This document shows, one piece after another, positions 1 through 9,247 of a stretch of DNA of 56,542 nt. The DNA is taken from assembly GCA_010024875.1 (NCBI GenBank), contig RGFZ01000016.1, positions 1 through 56,542 of the forward strand. The letters run 5' to 3'. The notes under the pieces are model-generated. The model was not told the origin of the DNA, searched no databases, and saw only the letters and a program-made list of their open reading frames with translations. The position numbers and the translations under genes are program-made. Position 1 is the stretch's first letter; each line of letters opens with the position of its first letter. The stretch comes from Oxalobacteraceae bacterium. GTDB lineage: Bacteria > Pseudomonadota > Gammaproteobacteria > Burkholderiales > Burkholderiaceae_D.

Positions 1-252
1 GCGCTTGCGGCCGGTTATTTGTGGCTGGTGATATTTGCAGTGATGGCCTCGCTGATTGGCGCGTTCTATTACCTGCGCGTGATTAAGCTGATGTATTTCG
101 ATGAGCCCGCAGATTCCTCGCCCATCGTCGCGCCTTCCGGTATGCGTCTGACCCTGTCCATCAACGGTATCGCCGTGCTCTTGCTCGGAGTGCTGCCGGG
201 GCCGTTGATGACAGCTTGCGTGTATTCGATTTCTCAGGCACTCGCCTCCTGA
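1..252 (+). CDS. nuoN: NADH-quinone oxidoreductase subunit N, C-terminal end (partial)
   Basis: The reading frame is open from the first base and ends at a TGA at 250-252, giving the last 83 residues of a membrane protein. Two hydrophobic spans are visible (about residues 6-27 and 58-75), with YYLRVIKLMYFDEP between them, a pattern typical of the end of NuoN. In the family this is an antiporter-like proton-pumping subunit of complex I in the inner membrane. The next gene, DUF2818, commonly follows nuoN in Burkholderiales, which supports the call. The start lies outside the window. Confidence 0.85.
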   Translation, partial: ALAAGYLWLVIFAVMASLIGAFYYLRVIKLMYFDEPADSSPIVAPSGMRLTLSINGIAVLLLGVLPGPLMTACVYSISQALAS

Positions 253-265
253 TGGCACTGATCTG

Positions 266-577
266 ATGAATACCTCAACCGCCGCCTGGCTGATTATTTT
301 CCTGATGGTTCTGGCAGCGAATTTACCTTTCTTCACTGAATCGCTGTTCGGCGTATTCCGACTGAAATCTGCGCATAAGCCTTTTGCGGTCCGTCTGTTG
401 GAGGTGCTGCTGTTATATCTGCTGGTGATCGGTATTGCGCGCGGCCTGGAAACAATGGCGGGCAATGCGTTCCCGCAGGGCTGGCAGTTCTACACCGTCA
501 CGCTTTGTCTGATGTTGGTGCTGGCCTTTCCTGGATTTGTCTGGCGCCACTTGCGCCGCCGTTCCGCCAACGACTGA
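266..577 (+). CDS. DUF2818 family small membrane protein
   Basis: A 103-residue protein beginning 13 bases after the nuoN stop, so probably in the same transcript. It has three hydrophobic segments (about residues 5-21, 45-61 and 74-92) and an arginine-rich C-terminus (WRHLRRRS), consistent with an inner-membrane protein with a cytoplasmic tail. Length and position match DUF2818, a family found after nuoN in betaproteobacteria. Its role is unknown; a link to complex I assembly or function is only an inference from position. Confidence 0.8.
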   Translation: MNTSTAAWLIIFLMVLAANLPFFTESLFGVFRLKSAHKPFAVRLLEVLLLYLLVIGIARGLETMAGNAFPQGWQFYTVTLCLMLVLAFPGFVWRHLRRRSAND

Positions 578-592
578 TGCTCAGTCGCCCGC

Positions 593-1156
593 ATGGATAA
601 GCATCTGACCGAAACCGAGATTAGTTCCGAGCTGGTCTACGACGGTCAATTCATCAAGCTGCGCAATGACCGGGTTTTGCTACCGGATGGCAGCGAGGCC
701 ACGCGAGAATATTTCCGTCATCCTGGCGCGGTCGTGATTGTGCCAGTGTTCGAGGATGGCCGTGTGCTGCTGGAGCGGCAGTTTCGTTACCCGAACAATC
801 AGGTATTCATCGAATTCCCTGCAGGGAAACTCGAGCCAGGCGAAGATCCCTTACTTTGCGCGCAGCGCGAACTGCGTGAAGAAACGGGCTATTCAGCCGG
901 CGAATGGCAATTTCTGTGCACGATACACAATGCGATTGCCTACTCGGATGAGCATCTGGATATTTATCTCGCCCGCTATCTGACAGAGGGTGAGCGCGAT
1001 CTCGACGCAGGTGAATTTCTCGATGTGTTCACATTGCCGTTCGACGAGATGCTCGAATGGATACGGCAGGGCAGAGTGACAGACGTCAAGACCATCATCG
1101 GCGCCTTCTGGTTTGACAAGATGCGCCGTGGCGAATGGACGCCTCCTTCGCGTTGA
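593..1156 (+). CDS. NUDIX hydrolase, ADP-ribose pyrophosphatase type
   Basis: A 187-residue protein with a complete Nudix box at residues 78-100: G78, E84, then RELREETGY at 92-100, fitting GX5EX7REUXEEXGU. The N-terminal strand region (YDGQFIKLRNDRV) and the EFPAGKLEPGE lead-in are typical of the NudF/ADP-ribose pyrophosphatase group, which hydrolyses ADP-ribose to AMP and ribose 5-phosphate using Mg2+. It starts 15 bases after the DUF2818 stop and may be the last gene of the nuo transcript. The exact substrate cannot be fixed from sequence; GDP-mannose or another nucleotide sugar is possible. Confidence 0.85.
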   Translation: MDKHLTETEISSELVYDGQFIKLRNDRVLLPDGSEATREYFRHPGAVVIVPVFEDGRVLLERQFRYPNNQVFIEFPAGKLEPGEDPLLCAQRELREETGYSAGEWQFLCTIHNAIAYSDEHLDIYLARYLTEGERDLDAGEFLDVFTLPFDEMLEWIRQGRVTDVKTIIGAFWFDKMRRGEWTPPSR

Positions 1157-1355
1157 GCATTTGGCCGCATATGGGCTCAGACAAGGGCGCACTCTGGTCG
1201 TCAGCGCCAGTCTTGTCAGGTCACGATCGGTACGGATACCCCCGGCAAGGCTCCTGCTGGCAGCAAGCCCATAACCGCTTCGTCAGCTTACCGCAGACTG
1301 CGCGAAATTCTGAAGGTGCTCTTGCGATCGACCTTAGCCAGACGGTCTTTTTATC

Positions 1356-3299
1356 TCAACCGGTGCTCACTCTGTTTCTTCCGGCGCTCTTTGAGTGGTA
1401 GAGAGCGATATCAGCCCGAGAGATCATTGAATCAATATCCATCTCAAGCCTTTGCTTTTCAGTGACGCCAATGGAGACAGAAATATGAATAACTTCATCG
1501 TCCGGAGTTTGGACTGTTAGGGTGCCTATCGATTCTCTCAGCCGGTTGAGCACGGATTGTGCACTGTGAATGTCCAATTTTGGCAAAATGATTGCGAATT
1601 CTTCGCCACCGATACGCGCCACAATATCCCCGCAGCGTAGAAAACTTTTCATTTTTTCACTAACAGCTTTCAGTGCGATATCGCCGACATAATGGCCATA
1701 TTTGTCATTTATTGACTTGAAATGATCGATGTCCACAATAGCCAGTGCCAGGGTAGTGTTTTCGCGTTCGCATAGGTTAATGGATTGACTGGCCAGTTCG
1801 TAAAAATGCCGACGGTTGCTTAGTCCAGTCAGCACATCTTTGGTCGATAGCTCGAGTAGCTGTTGTTCAAATACTTTTCTTTCGCGAATATCGAAAACGA
1901 TACTTCGGCTCATTATTGCGTTACCGGAGTCATCGCGCAGCAGGCTTGCACTGATGGCCACCGGAATAATGGATCTATCTTTTCTTACCAGTTCAAATTC
2001 CAGATCTTTTGCATAACCATTCTTAAAGAACGATGACGATTCATGTAAAAATTTATTTCTGCTTTTATCGGAAATAAAATGTTCATAGCGTTTCCCAATC
2101 AATTCACTTTTTGGGTAGCCAAGCCAATCAGCTTCTGTCTTGTTGATGTACAGGATATCTCCCTCGGGTGAGAGCGAATGATAGCCGCACGGAGCATGAT
2201 CATAAAGATCGTAAATCGATTGTTTTTCGATGTTTGTGACGGCGAGTTCTTTGCTGGTATTGTCAAAATCTTTGATCAGTCTGGTCAGGGATTTTTTCAG
2301 AGATTCGATCTCATAAATAATAAAAAAGTTTTTTGATAGTAGCTTTTCCTTTTTTCCGAAAAAAACTTCTAGTGTTTGGAGATGTCTGGCAATGTGTGTT
2401 GAACCGCTAAAAGCAAAAGCAGCGATAACAATTATTAAAGCTAGACTGGCAGGTAGAAATCTTTTCAATTCAGCATAATATTTTTCATGGAAGCTAGCTT
2501 CATTCGCTTCCACAGCAACAAACCAGTCCCCGTGATGAATCTGATACAAGAAAGCATGTGCTGTTCCACCGTCGCTGTTCTGATAGGTGACCGCTTTGTA
2601 GCCAGATACGTTTGCAAAACTTTTGGCAGGGATGCCAATGTTTTGCCCAACAAACTTGTCGTTTTTATCCGATCGGCTGATGATGATTCCATTTCTATCG
2701 AATAAAGTACAAGTCCACTGATCAGGCCAAGCTTCCCGCATGATCAAATTGGAAAAATAATCGGCGTCGAAAATAACCCGCAGGACATAGTTGCGCGAAC
2801 GATGCGATCGGATTGGCATGCTCACTGCCACGCGATATCCTTCGGCGTCGGGGATAGTGAAGGGGCCTGAGAGATTAGGTTTTCCTGTAATGATGGCTCT
2901 CTGCACGGTCTCGCTGTCGCGAGTTTGGAAAGTGGGTTGGTCGAATGGGGTTTTCGTCACAAAAATCAAATCACCCGTTTGTCCTGCCAAACCGATCGCT
3001 GCAAAATTCGGATGATTCGCGACAATTCGGGTGGCGTCCTGGTAGAGATTTTTCCAGTTTTCCTGTTTCGCATGTTGAGAGTTCTTCAGCACTTCCAATT
3101 CAAGCGTGGCAGCAGCAATCTGGCTCTCCACCTCATGGCCGACTTTACTGGCCTCGAAAAGAAATTCCGAATGAATTAACTGAAGCTGAGCGTCAGCCGT
3201 ACGTTGCCACAATAAAAAGATAAAGAGCAATGACGGGATGAGGCAGATTGCCAGAAGCGTATGCAGTGCTGTTCTTATTGTTATTTGCATTTTCACCAA
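1356..3299 (-). CDS. Membrane-bound diguanylate cyclase with periplasmic sensor, PAS and GGDEF domains
   Basis: A 647-residue protein. Transmembrane segments at about 12-31 and 281-299 enclose a periplasmic region of about 250 residues, probably a Cache-like sensor. A PAS domain follows (about 361-480, with CGYHSLSPEGDILYINK), then a GGDEF domain (485-645). The catalytic motif is GGEEF at 564-568, an active variant, and RCGD at 555-558 sits at the spacing of the inhibitory I-site, so c-di-GMP feedback is likely. It should make c-di-GMP in response to an unknown ligand. Internal stretches such as 2300-2350 are clearly richer in A+T than the flanking genes. It stands alone between a NUDIX gene and rne. 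An in-frame ATG three codons downstream is an alternative start. Confidence 0.9.
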   Translation of the reverse strand: MVKMQITIRTALHTLLAICLIPSLLFIFLLWQRTADAQLQLIHSEFLFEASKVGHEVESQIAAATLELEVLKNSQHAKQENWKNLYQDATRIVANHPNFAAIGLAGQTGDLIFVTKTPFDQPTFQTRDSETVQRAIITGKPNLSGPFTIPDAEGYRVAVSMPIRSHRSRNYVLRVIFDADYFSNLIMREAWPDQWTCTLFDRNGIIISRSDKNDKFVGQNIGIPAKSFANVSGYKAVTYQNSDGGTAHAFLYQIHHGDWFVAVEANEASFHEKYYAELKRFLPASLALIIVIAAFAFSGSTHIARHLQTLEVFFGKKEKLLSKNFFIIYEIESLKKSLTRLIKDFDNTSKELAVTNIEKQSIYDLYDHAPCGYHSLSPEGDILYINKTEADWLGYPKSELIGKRYEHFISDKSRNKFLHESSSFFKNGYAKDLEFELVRKDRSIIPVAISASLLRDDSGNAIMSRSIVFDIRERKVFEQQLLELSTKDVLTGLSNRRHFYELASQSINLCERENTTLALAIVDIDHFKSINDKYGHYVGDIALKAVSEKMKSFLRCGDIVARIGGEEFAIILPKLDIHSAQSVLNRLRESIGTLTVQTPDDEVIHISVSIGVTEKQRLEMDIDSMISRADIALYHSKSAGRNRVSTG

Positions 3300-3506
3300 C
3301 CGTAGCCCAACAATTAATCTAAATACTAGAATTAACGAATGGTAGTGTGCAATAACTAATGGTTACATCGCGATAGTGGTCAGAAAAGACAACGTCGTTA
3401 CCGAACTTTGATCAGGAATTTGATCGCCTCTTGTATTCGTGCCCAAAAGCAGGGGCCTTTTGATCTTCGCGTTGACCAAGCGCTCGCGTCGGTTGGTTGG
3501 GTAGGT

Positions 3507-3545
3507 ATAAAAAAATCCCGCCGTCGCTCACGCGAGGCGGGATTT
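3507..3545 (-). terminator. Intrinsic terminator of rne
   Basis: Arms of ten bases at 3513-3522 and 3536-3545 (AAATCCCGCC and its complement) pair perfectly around a 13-base loop. Read on the minus strand the stem ends in a run of seven T. It lies 46 bases beyond the rne stop codon in the direction of rne transcription, so it is the expected Rho-independent terminator for that gene. Confidence 0.85.
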
Positions 3546-3590
3546 GCTGGCCAGCGTTCCCTTGGGGCAGGGTTGGCGGCGATATCGCCG

Positions 3591-6419
3591 TCAGTTGCGC
3601 GTTTCTATCTGCACCAGAGGCTCCTCCGACGAAGGAGGTACCGGCTTGCGCTCACGGGGTGTGCGTGCCACTTGCCCGATGCTTGCAGTAGCTTCTTGCG
3701 CGCGACGAAGTTTCTCCGGATCGGTGGTCGCCATCATCAAGCCCGCAGCGGCGAGCGTCTGTTCGAGTGATAGATTGGCTGCGGCCGCAGCGCCCACACC
3801 GTGCTCTATCGGTGTGCTCGCTATCGCGTGAACGATGGCCGTGGGTTCATCGTGGGCCTTTGCGCCGGCAATTTCTTCTGGCGCGGGCAATTCAATCGGT
3901 GCAGTGCTCACAGCGTGCTCGCTGTACTCTGTTGGCCGTGAGCTACCGTTTAACGCTACTGCAGCGTTTACCTCGACGGCAGGCGCGGGTTCGTGATGAT
4001 CGGTATCGCGCGGCGCGGTGGTTGCAGCGTCGGTGGATGCCGATAGGTGAGCCGCAGCTTCATGCCGCAACTCAGTCTCATGTCCCTGTTCGATGAACTG
4101 TTGAATGACTTCCGTTGCGTGGCCGTCGGTAGAGACATGACGGTCATCGGCTAGATCAGTCTCGTCGAGATCAGAACCGAGCAGGGTATCTGAAGGTTCG
4201 CGCTCGCGACGGTTGCGGTTACGTCCGCCCCGACGGCGACGACGACGAGGCTGGTCACCGTTTGCCTCGGCGGCGCTGTCTTCCTCAGTGGTGTTGAGCA
4301 GATCAGCTTGCGTCGGCGTTTCCGGGGCAGAGCTCGTCGGGACAGGGGCCGCCACTGCCACCGGCACAGAAAGCTCAGGCAGGATTTTTTCTTCGCTCTG
4401 CTGGCTGCGCTTGTCATCGCGGCTGTGACGGTTGCGCTCGCGACGGGCCTCGCGCGGCTCTCCGATGTCTTGCACCTCGCGCGGCTCACGAGGAGCCTTG
4501 GCTTGACGGCCCGCTTTGTGCTGGTCAAGGCTTCCTTTCAGTTCTTTCGTCTCTTTCGATTCTTTCGCCAATTTAGGCTCACGTGCCTCGACACGCTCCT
4601 CTTTGTCGCGACCACGCCCGCGTCCGCCACGGCTACGGCGTCCCCCGCGATCATTGCGGTCACGTTCTTTGGGTTTGGGTACTGAGGCTGCAGCGGGGAT
4701 TTCCGCCGTTGGCTTTTTGCGGAACAAGCCCAACAGGCGCGACAGGAAACCTTCGGCCGCTTGCTCGGTTGCGGCGCTGGTCTCGACCGGGCGGCGCTCC
4801 ACGACTGGGGCCGGCCGATCGGGCGTGATCGACTTGACGACCGCCTCTTGGCGAGGCTTTCGCTCTTCCTCCTTGCGCTTGCTGTAGCCAACGTCGGTAT
4901 CGACTTCCTCCGCCATCTTGTAGCTGGCCTGCAGATCATCGAGGCGCGGATCGTCGTGCTTGATGCGCTCAAGTTTGTAGTGCGGCGTCTCTAGGTGCTT
5001 ATTGGGAATCAGAACCACGGATACACGGTGGCGGTTCTCGATCTTCAGGATCTCGCCGCGCTTTTCATTCAGCAGGAAGGCGGCCACATCGACCGGTACC
5101 TGCACGTGGATGGCGGCGGAGTTTTCTTTCATCGCCTCTTCTTGAATGATTCGCAGCACTTGCAGCGCGGAAGAATCCGTGTCGCGGATATGACCCGTGC
5201 CGTTGCAGCGCGGGCAGGTCACATGACTGCCCTCGGACAGCGACGGACGCAGGCGCTGACGAGAGAGCTCCATCAGACCAAAGCGGGAGATTTTGCCCAT
5301 CTGAACCCGTGCGCGATCGTAGTGCAGCGCATCTTTGAGACGGTTTTCAATCTCGCGCTGGTTCTTGGCGTTCTCCATGTCGATGAAGTCGATCACGATC
5401 AGACCGCCCAGATCGCGCAGACGCAGCTGCCGCGCGACTTCATCGGCCGCTTCAAGATTGGTGTTGAACGCGGTGGTTTCGATGTCGCTGCCACGAGTTG
5501 CGCGAGCGGAGTTGACGTCCACGGAGACCAGTGCCTCGGTGTGGTCGATCACGATGGCGCCGCCGGAGGGCAGGGGCACGGTGCGCGAATAGGCGCTCTC
5601 GATCTGATGCTCGATCTGGAAGCGCGAGAACAGCGGCACGTCATCGCGGTAGCGCTTGACCCGGTGCGCCATGTCCGGCATCACGTGACTCATGAACTGC
5701 TGTGCCTGTTCGAAGATGTCGTCGGTATCGATCAGGATTTCGCCGATATCGGGCTGGAAGTAGTCGCGGATCGCGCGGATCACGAGTGAGGATTCCTGAT
5801 AGATCAGGAAGGCGCCGGGGGCGGCCTTGCTGGCGCCATCGATCGCGTTCCACAGCTGCATCAGATAGTTCAGATCCCACTGCAGCTCGTCGACGTTGCG
5901 GCCAATGCCGGCGGTGCGGGCAATGACGGACATGCCTTGCGGCAGATCCAGTTTGTCCATGGTCTCGCGCAGCTCCTGACGATCTTCGCCCTCGACGCGG
6001 CGCGACACGCCGCCACCGCGCGGGTTGTTGGGCATCAGCACCAGATAGCGGCCGGCCAGCGAAACGAACGAGGTCAGGGCTGCGCCCTTGTTACCGCGTT
6101 CTTCTTTCTCGACCTGCACCATGATCTCCTGGCCTTCGCGAAGCGCTTCGCGGATGCTGGCATGACGCACATCGACGCCGTCGCGGAAATAGCTGCGGGC
6201 GACTTCTTTGAATGGCAGGAAGCCATGGCGTTCTTCGCCATAATTGACGAAGCAGGCTTCAAGCGAGGGCTCGATACGGGTGATGACGCCTTTGTAAATG
6301 TTGGATTTGCGTTGCTCGCGACCGGCGGTCTCGATATCGATGTCGATGAGCTTTTGCCCATCGACGATCGCCACGCGCAGTTCTTCTTGTTGCGTGGCGT
6401 TGAACAGCATGCGTTTCAT
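3591..6419 (-). CDS. rne: Ribonuclease E
   Basis: A 942-residue RNase E, the endonuclease that initiates mRNA decay and processes rRNA and tRNA precursors. The start MKRMLFNATQQEELRVAIVDG matches the family; the frame is open 21 codons further upstream but that extension lacks family likeness. An S1 domain covers about 36-120. Catalytic aspartates are expected at D301 (in SVDVNSARA) and D344 (in IVIDFIDMEN), and the Zn-link is CPRC at 402-405. From about residue 500 the protein becomes low-complexity, rich in Arg, Glu and Ala (an RRRRRRGGRNRNRRERE-like block), the usual disordered RNA- and partner-binding scaffold. It is divergent from rluC, as in many proteobacteria, and followed by an intrinsic terminator. 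Confidence 0.95.
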   Translation of the reverse strand: MKRMLFNATQQEELRVAIVDGQKLIDIDIETAGREQRKSNIYKGVITRIEPSLEACFVNYGEERHGFLPFKEVARSYFRDGVDVRHASIREALREGQEIMVQVEKEERGNKGAALTSFVSLAGRYLVLMPNNPRGGGVSRRVEGEDRQELRETMDKLDLPQGMSVIARTAGIGRNVDELQWDLNYLMQLWNAIDGASKAAPGAFLIYQESSLVIRAIRDYFQPDIGEILIDTDDIFEQAQQFMSHVMPDMAHRVKRYRDDVPLFSRFQIEHQIESAYSRTVPLPSGGAIVIDHTEALVSVDVNSARATRGSDIETTAFNTNLEAADEVARQLRLRDLGGLIVIDFIDMENAKNQREIENRLKDALHYDRARVQMGKISRFGLMELSRQRLRPSLSEGSHVTCPRCNGTGHIRDTDSSALQVLRIIQEEAMKENSAAIHVQVPVDVAAFLLNEKRGEILKIENRHRVSVVLIPNKHLETPHYKLERIKHDDPRLDDLQASYKMAEEVDTDVGYSKRKEEERKPRQEAVVKSITPDRPAPVVERRPVETSAATEQAAEGFLSRLLGLFRKKPTAEIPAAASVPKPKERDRNDRGGRRSRGGRGRGRDKEERVEAREPKLAKESKETKELKGSLDQHKAGRQAKAPREPREVQDIGEPREARRERNRHSRDDKRSQQSEEKILPELSVPVAVAAPVPTSSAPETPTQADLLNTTEEDSAAEANGDQPRRRRRRGGRNRNRREREPSDTLLGSDLDETDLADDRHVSTDGHATEVIQQFIEQGHETELRHEAAAHLSASTDAATTAPRDTDHHEPAPAVEVNAAVALNGSSRPTEYSEHAVSTAPIELPAPEEIAGAKAHDEPTAIVHAIASTPIEHGVGAAAAANLSLEQTLAAAGLMMATTDPEKLRRAQEATASIGQVARTPRERKPVPPSSEEPLVQIETRN

Positions 6420-7085
6420 ATTGTGTGGCTCCGGGACCCGGAAAGGGTCTGTGTCTGCCGTGCGGGCGCAAGCCATCAGCACGGCAAAGTCATGGGATGC
6501 ATGCGGGAGGACGGAACCAGGAGGAGAGTATTGCCGTTGCGTGGGACAGAGCGCATCGCGCTCGCCGCACAGGGCGCGGATGGAACTGCAGGCTTTGCTA
6601 TTTGCGCAGCAGGATCACGCGGACGCGAACACCGAGCGCGCCGTACGTGGCTGCTCGTTATCTTGGCGGTGGCGTGGATCGACCATGGTCGTTCGGGTTC
6701 CTGTGGTTCGCAAATGTTGCAAGCAATCTCAGTTGCATCTGCCGGCAAGCCTTCGGTGGTGAACGGCTTGCCAGACTAATCCTTACTTTTCCTGGCTTTC
6801 GCTTCCGGCACTCCGGCGCCTGTCCGGTCGCAACTTCGGTGCGACCCCGACCGCGCAGGACTACCTGCATGCACAGCTTTACCATTGAAGCTGCCTGAAC
6901 ACCGTTGCGGGAAATCGTTCGCCTTGCGTGCGGACCTCTCGGGTCGCATCGGGCTGCGATGGCAATGCCAATCTCGCGCAGGTTTTCGAATAGGCGGGGC
7001 CAATGGAGACGCCCCTGTGTAGAATCTGTTTTTTCTTCTGACACATTCCGCGGAAGTTCTCCGCTGACACGATTATATATTCAAA
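6420..7085 (-). promoter_or_regulatory. Divergent rne/rluC intergenic region with long rne leader
   Basis: 666 bases with no convincing gene on either strand. On the minus strand a TATAAT hexamer at 7072-7077 could be the -10 of an rne promoter, although no good -35 was seen; use of it would give an rne 5' leader of about 640 bases. Just downstream, 7044-7065 can fold into a short GC-rich hairpin. In enterobacteria the rne leader is long and lets RNase E regulate its own mRNA (established for E. coli). That the same holds here is inference from leader length and position only. Confidence 0.4.
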
Positions 7086-8108
7086 ATGAAGGACTTAGCG
7101 AGACTTTCTGAAGCTGGTGGGAGATCTCGCAGCGAGCCCGCGCGGGATGCCGGGCATCCAGCAGTGAGATGGCTGGTGATTGGACCGGACGAGGCCGGGC
7201 AGCGCATCGATAACTTTTTGATAAAACTGTGCAAGGGCGTACCGAAAAGCCATATTTATCAGGTACTTCGTTCCGGTCAGGTGCGGGTCAACAAAGGGCG
7301 AATCGCGCAGACCTACCGGCTGGCTGAGGGGGATACGGTGCGCGTGCCGCCGATCCGGATTGCTGAACGCGTCGAAAGCCATGTTCCCGGGGTGGAATTC
7401 GAGATCTTGCTCGAAGACGAGCATCTGCTGATTATCGATAAACCAGCGGGTGTCGCGGTGCATGGCGGCTCTGGCGTCAGCCATGGCGTGATCGAGCAAC
7501 TGAGAGCGTCGCGACCGCAGGCCAGGTTTCTCGAGCTGGTGCACCGGCTGGATCGGGAGACCTCGGGCATCCTGATGCTCGCAAAAAAACGCAGCGCGCT
7601 GGTTGCCCTTCATGAGCAAATCCGCCTTGGCAGTGTGGACAAGCGTTATCTGGCGCTGGTGCATGGGCAGTGGCAGCATCGCCGGCAGCATGTGAAGCTG
7701 CCGCTGTTCAAGTACACCACGCCGGAAGGCGAACGACGCGTCCGAGTTCAGTCGGATGGACAGCCTTCTCACACGATCTTCAATTTATTGCGAAAATACG
7801 GCGAGTTTGCATTACTTGAGGCTGAGCTGAAAACGGGCCGGACGCACCAGATTCGTGTGCACCTTGCCGCTTCCGGCTTTCCGATTACAGGCGACGAGAA
7901 GTACGGCGACTTTGCGTTCAACCGGCAGCTGCAGAAAAGCGAACCCGGACGCGGCACGCTCAAGCGCATGTTTTTGCATGCATGGCGACTGCGTTTCGAG
8001 CATCCGGCAAGTGGTCAAGACATCACTATCGAATCACCTCTGCCCGAGGCTTGCGAGCATTTTCTCGACAGCCTTCAGGCTTCCCTCAACACCCAGCAAA
8101 CACGATAA
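7086..8108 (+). CDS. rluC: Ribosomal large subunit pseudouridine synthase C
   Basis: A 340-residue RluA-family pseudouridine synthase. An N-terminal S4 RNA-binding domain lies at about 37-85 (GQRIDNFLIKLCKGVPKS), and the catalytic motif HRLDRETSG is at 153-161 with the nucleophilic D156. The GRTHQIRVHL motif near the C-terminus is also present. The family modifies U955, U2504 and U2580 of 23S rRNA (E. coli numbering). The gene is divergent from rne, the usual context of rluC. The first 27 residues are not conserved, so the true start could be slightly downstream. Confidence 0.9.
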   Translation: MKDLARLSEAGGRSRSEPARDAGHPAVRWLVIGPDEAGQRIDNFLIKLCKGVPKSHIYQVLRSGQVRVNKGRIAQTYRLAEGDTVRVPPIRIAERVESHVPGVEFEILLEDEHLLIIDKPAGVAVHGGSGVSHGVIEQLRASRPQARFLELVHRLDRETSGILMLAKKRSALVALHEQIRLGSVDKRYLALVHGQWQHRRQHVKLPLFKYTTPEGERRVRVQSDGQPSHTIFNLLRKYGEFALLEAELKTGRTHQIRVHLAASGFPITGDEKYGDFAFNRQLQKSEPGRGTLKRMFLHAWRLRFEHPASGQDITIESPLPEACEHFLDSLQASLNTQQTR

Positions 8109-8145
8109 TTCAACGGCGCAGCGCCACCAAGGAAGAGACAGGTTC

Positions 8146-8805
8146 ATGCCCAGAAAACAATTTGACCTGATCGTCTTCGACTGGGATGGCACGCTGATGG
8201 ACAGCACCACCACCATCGTGGCCAGCATGCAGGCAGCGGCGCGTGACCTCGGTCTTCCTGTGCCTGATACACGTGCAGCGTCGCATGTGATCGGCCTGGG
8301 ACTGCAGGATGCGATGCAACGTGCCATGCCCGATCTTGATCCCAAGTCTTATCCGCGCATGGTTGAGCGTTATCGACATCATTATCTTTCGCAGGATCAC
8401 AGCCTGACGCTCTTCGGTGGGGTGCGCGAGATGCTGACTGATCTGGCGGCGCAGGGCTATTTTCTGGCGGTGGCCACGGGCAAGAGCCGTGTCGGTCTGA
8501 ACCGCGCGCTTAACACGGCGGGACTGATGTCGGTATTCGATGCCACACGCTGTGCGGACGAGACCTTTTCCAAGCCACATCCGGCCATGCTGCACGAAAT
8601 CACACGCGAGCTGGGGCAGGACTTGCGTCGCACCGTCATGATCGGAGACACCACGCATGACTTGCAAATGGCCGGCAATGCAGGCGCGGCAGCGATCAGC
8701 GTGCATTTCGGAGCGCATCCCCGCGAAGAATTGCAGGCCATGTCCCCAATGTTCGGTGCCGACTCTATCGGCGATTTACATGCATGGCTGAATGAACATG
8801 CGTAA
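8146..8805 (+). CDS. HAD-superfamily phosphatase (Gph/phosphoglycolate phosphatase-like)
   Basis: A 219-residue HAD hydrolase. The nucleophile motif FDWDGTLMDS is at 11-20 (D12 nucleophile, D14 acid/base), the second motif is the ATGKS region, and motif IV is IGDTTHDLQMA. The insert between motifs I and II is a helical C1 cap. The start is chosen at ATG 8146 because it has a good ribosome-binding site (AGGAAGAGA) and begins at the domain edge; the frame is open further upstream inside rluC. It follows rluC by 37 bases and probably shares its transcript. Substrate is uncertain: phosphoglycolate or another small phosphate ester. Confidence 0.85.
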   Translation: MPRKQFDLIVFDWDGTLMDSTTTIVASMQAAARDLGLPVPDTRAASHVIGLGLQDAMQRAMPDLDPKSYPRMVERYRHHYLSQDHSLTLFGGVREMLTDLAAQGYFLAVATGKSRVGLNRALNTAGLMSVFDATRCADETFSKPHPAMLHEITRELGQDLRRTVMIGDTTHDLQMAGNAGAAAISVHFGAHPREELQAMSPMFGADSIGDLHAWLNEHA

Positions 8806-8837
8806 TCTGCAAACATACCGCGTCGATTAAAGTTGCG

Positions 8838-9206
8838 ATGTCCGTGTCTATCTACATTTGCGATTCCAATTCGCTTGTCGAGGGAGGCAAGGGCATCCGC
8901 TTTCCGGTCACGGCAGGCGGCGAAGATTGCTCTGCATTTGTGGTGCGCTACGGCGGTCAGCCGCACGCCTATTTGAACCGATGCGCCCATGTACCCATGG
9001 AGCTGGACTGGAACGAGGGAGAATTCTTTGAATCCAGCGGGCTGTACCTAATGTGCGCAACCCACGGTGCATTGTATGAACCAGATACCGGCCGCTGCGC
9101 CGGCGGCCCTTGTCGCGGAGGACGCTTGCACCCGGTGACGGTGATGGAACGTGATGACAAAATTTTCTGGGAAGCCGACGAGTTCATCCGTCCGGCAAGA
9201 GCCTGA
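8838..9206 (+). CDS. Rieske [2Fe-2S] domain protein
   Basis: A 122-residue protein that is essentially one Rieske domain. The cluster ligands are visible as C49-A-H51 and C73-A-T-H76, followed by GALYEPDTGRCAGGPC. No signal peptide or membrane segment is seen, so it should be a soluble cytoplasmic ferredoxin-like electron carrier. It lies 32 bases after the HAD phosphatase and 41 bases before sppA; the HAD-Rieske-sppA order is common in Burkholderiales. Its redox partner is unknown. Confidence 0.85.
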   Translation: MSVSIYICDSNSLVEGGKGIRFPVTAGGEDCSAFVVRYGGQPHAYLNRCAHVPMELDWNEGEFFESSGLYLMCATHGALYEPDTGRCAGGPCRGGRLHPVTVMERDDKIFWEADEFIRPARA

Positions 9207-9247
9207 ACAACGCATGAACAACAATATCTGATTCTCGAGGACCTCTG

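Noticed and set aside
1157-1355. Open frame continuing after the NUDIX stop codon
   Set aside because: No start with a ribosome-binding site and no recognisable sequence; 199 bases could be open by chance.
4995-5789. 264-codon open frame on the plus strand
   Set aside because: Antisense to the catalytic half of rne, with no family likeness.
6420-6482. Upstream extension of rne by 21 codons
   Set aside because: The conserved RNase E N-terminus begins at MKRMLFNATQ; the extension is unlike the family.
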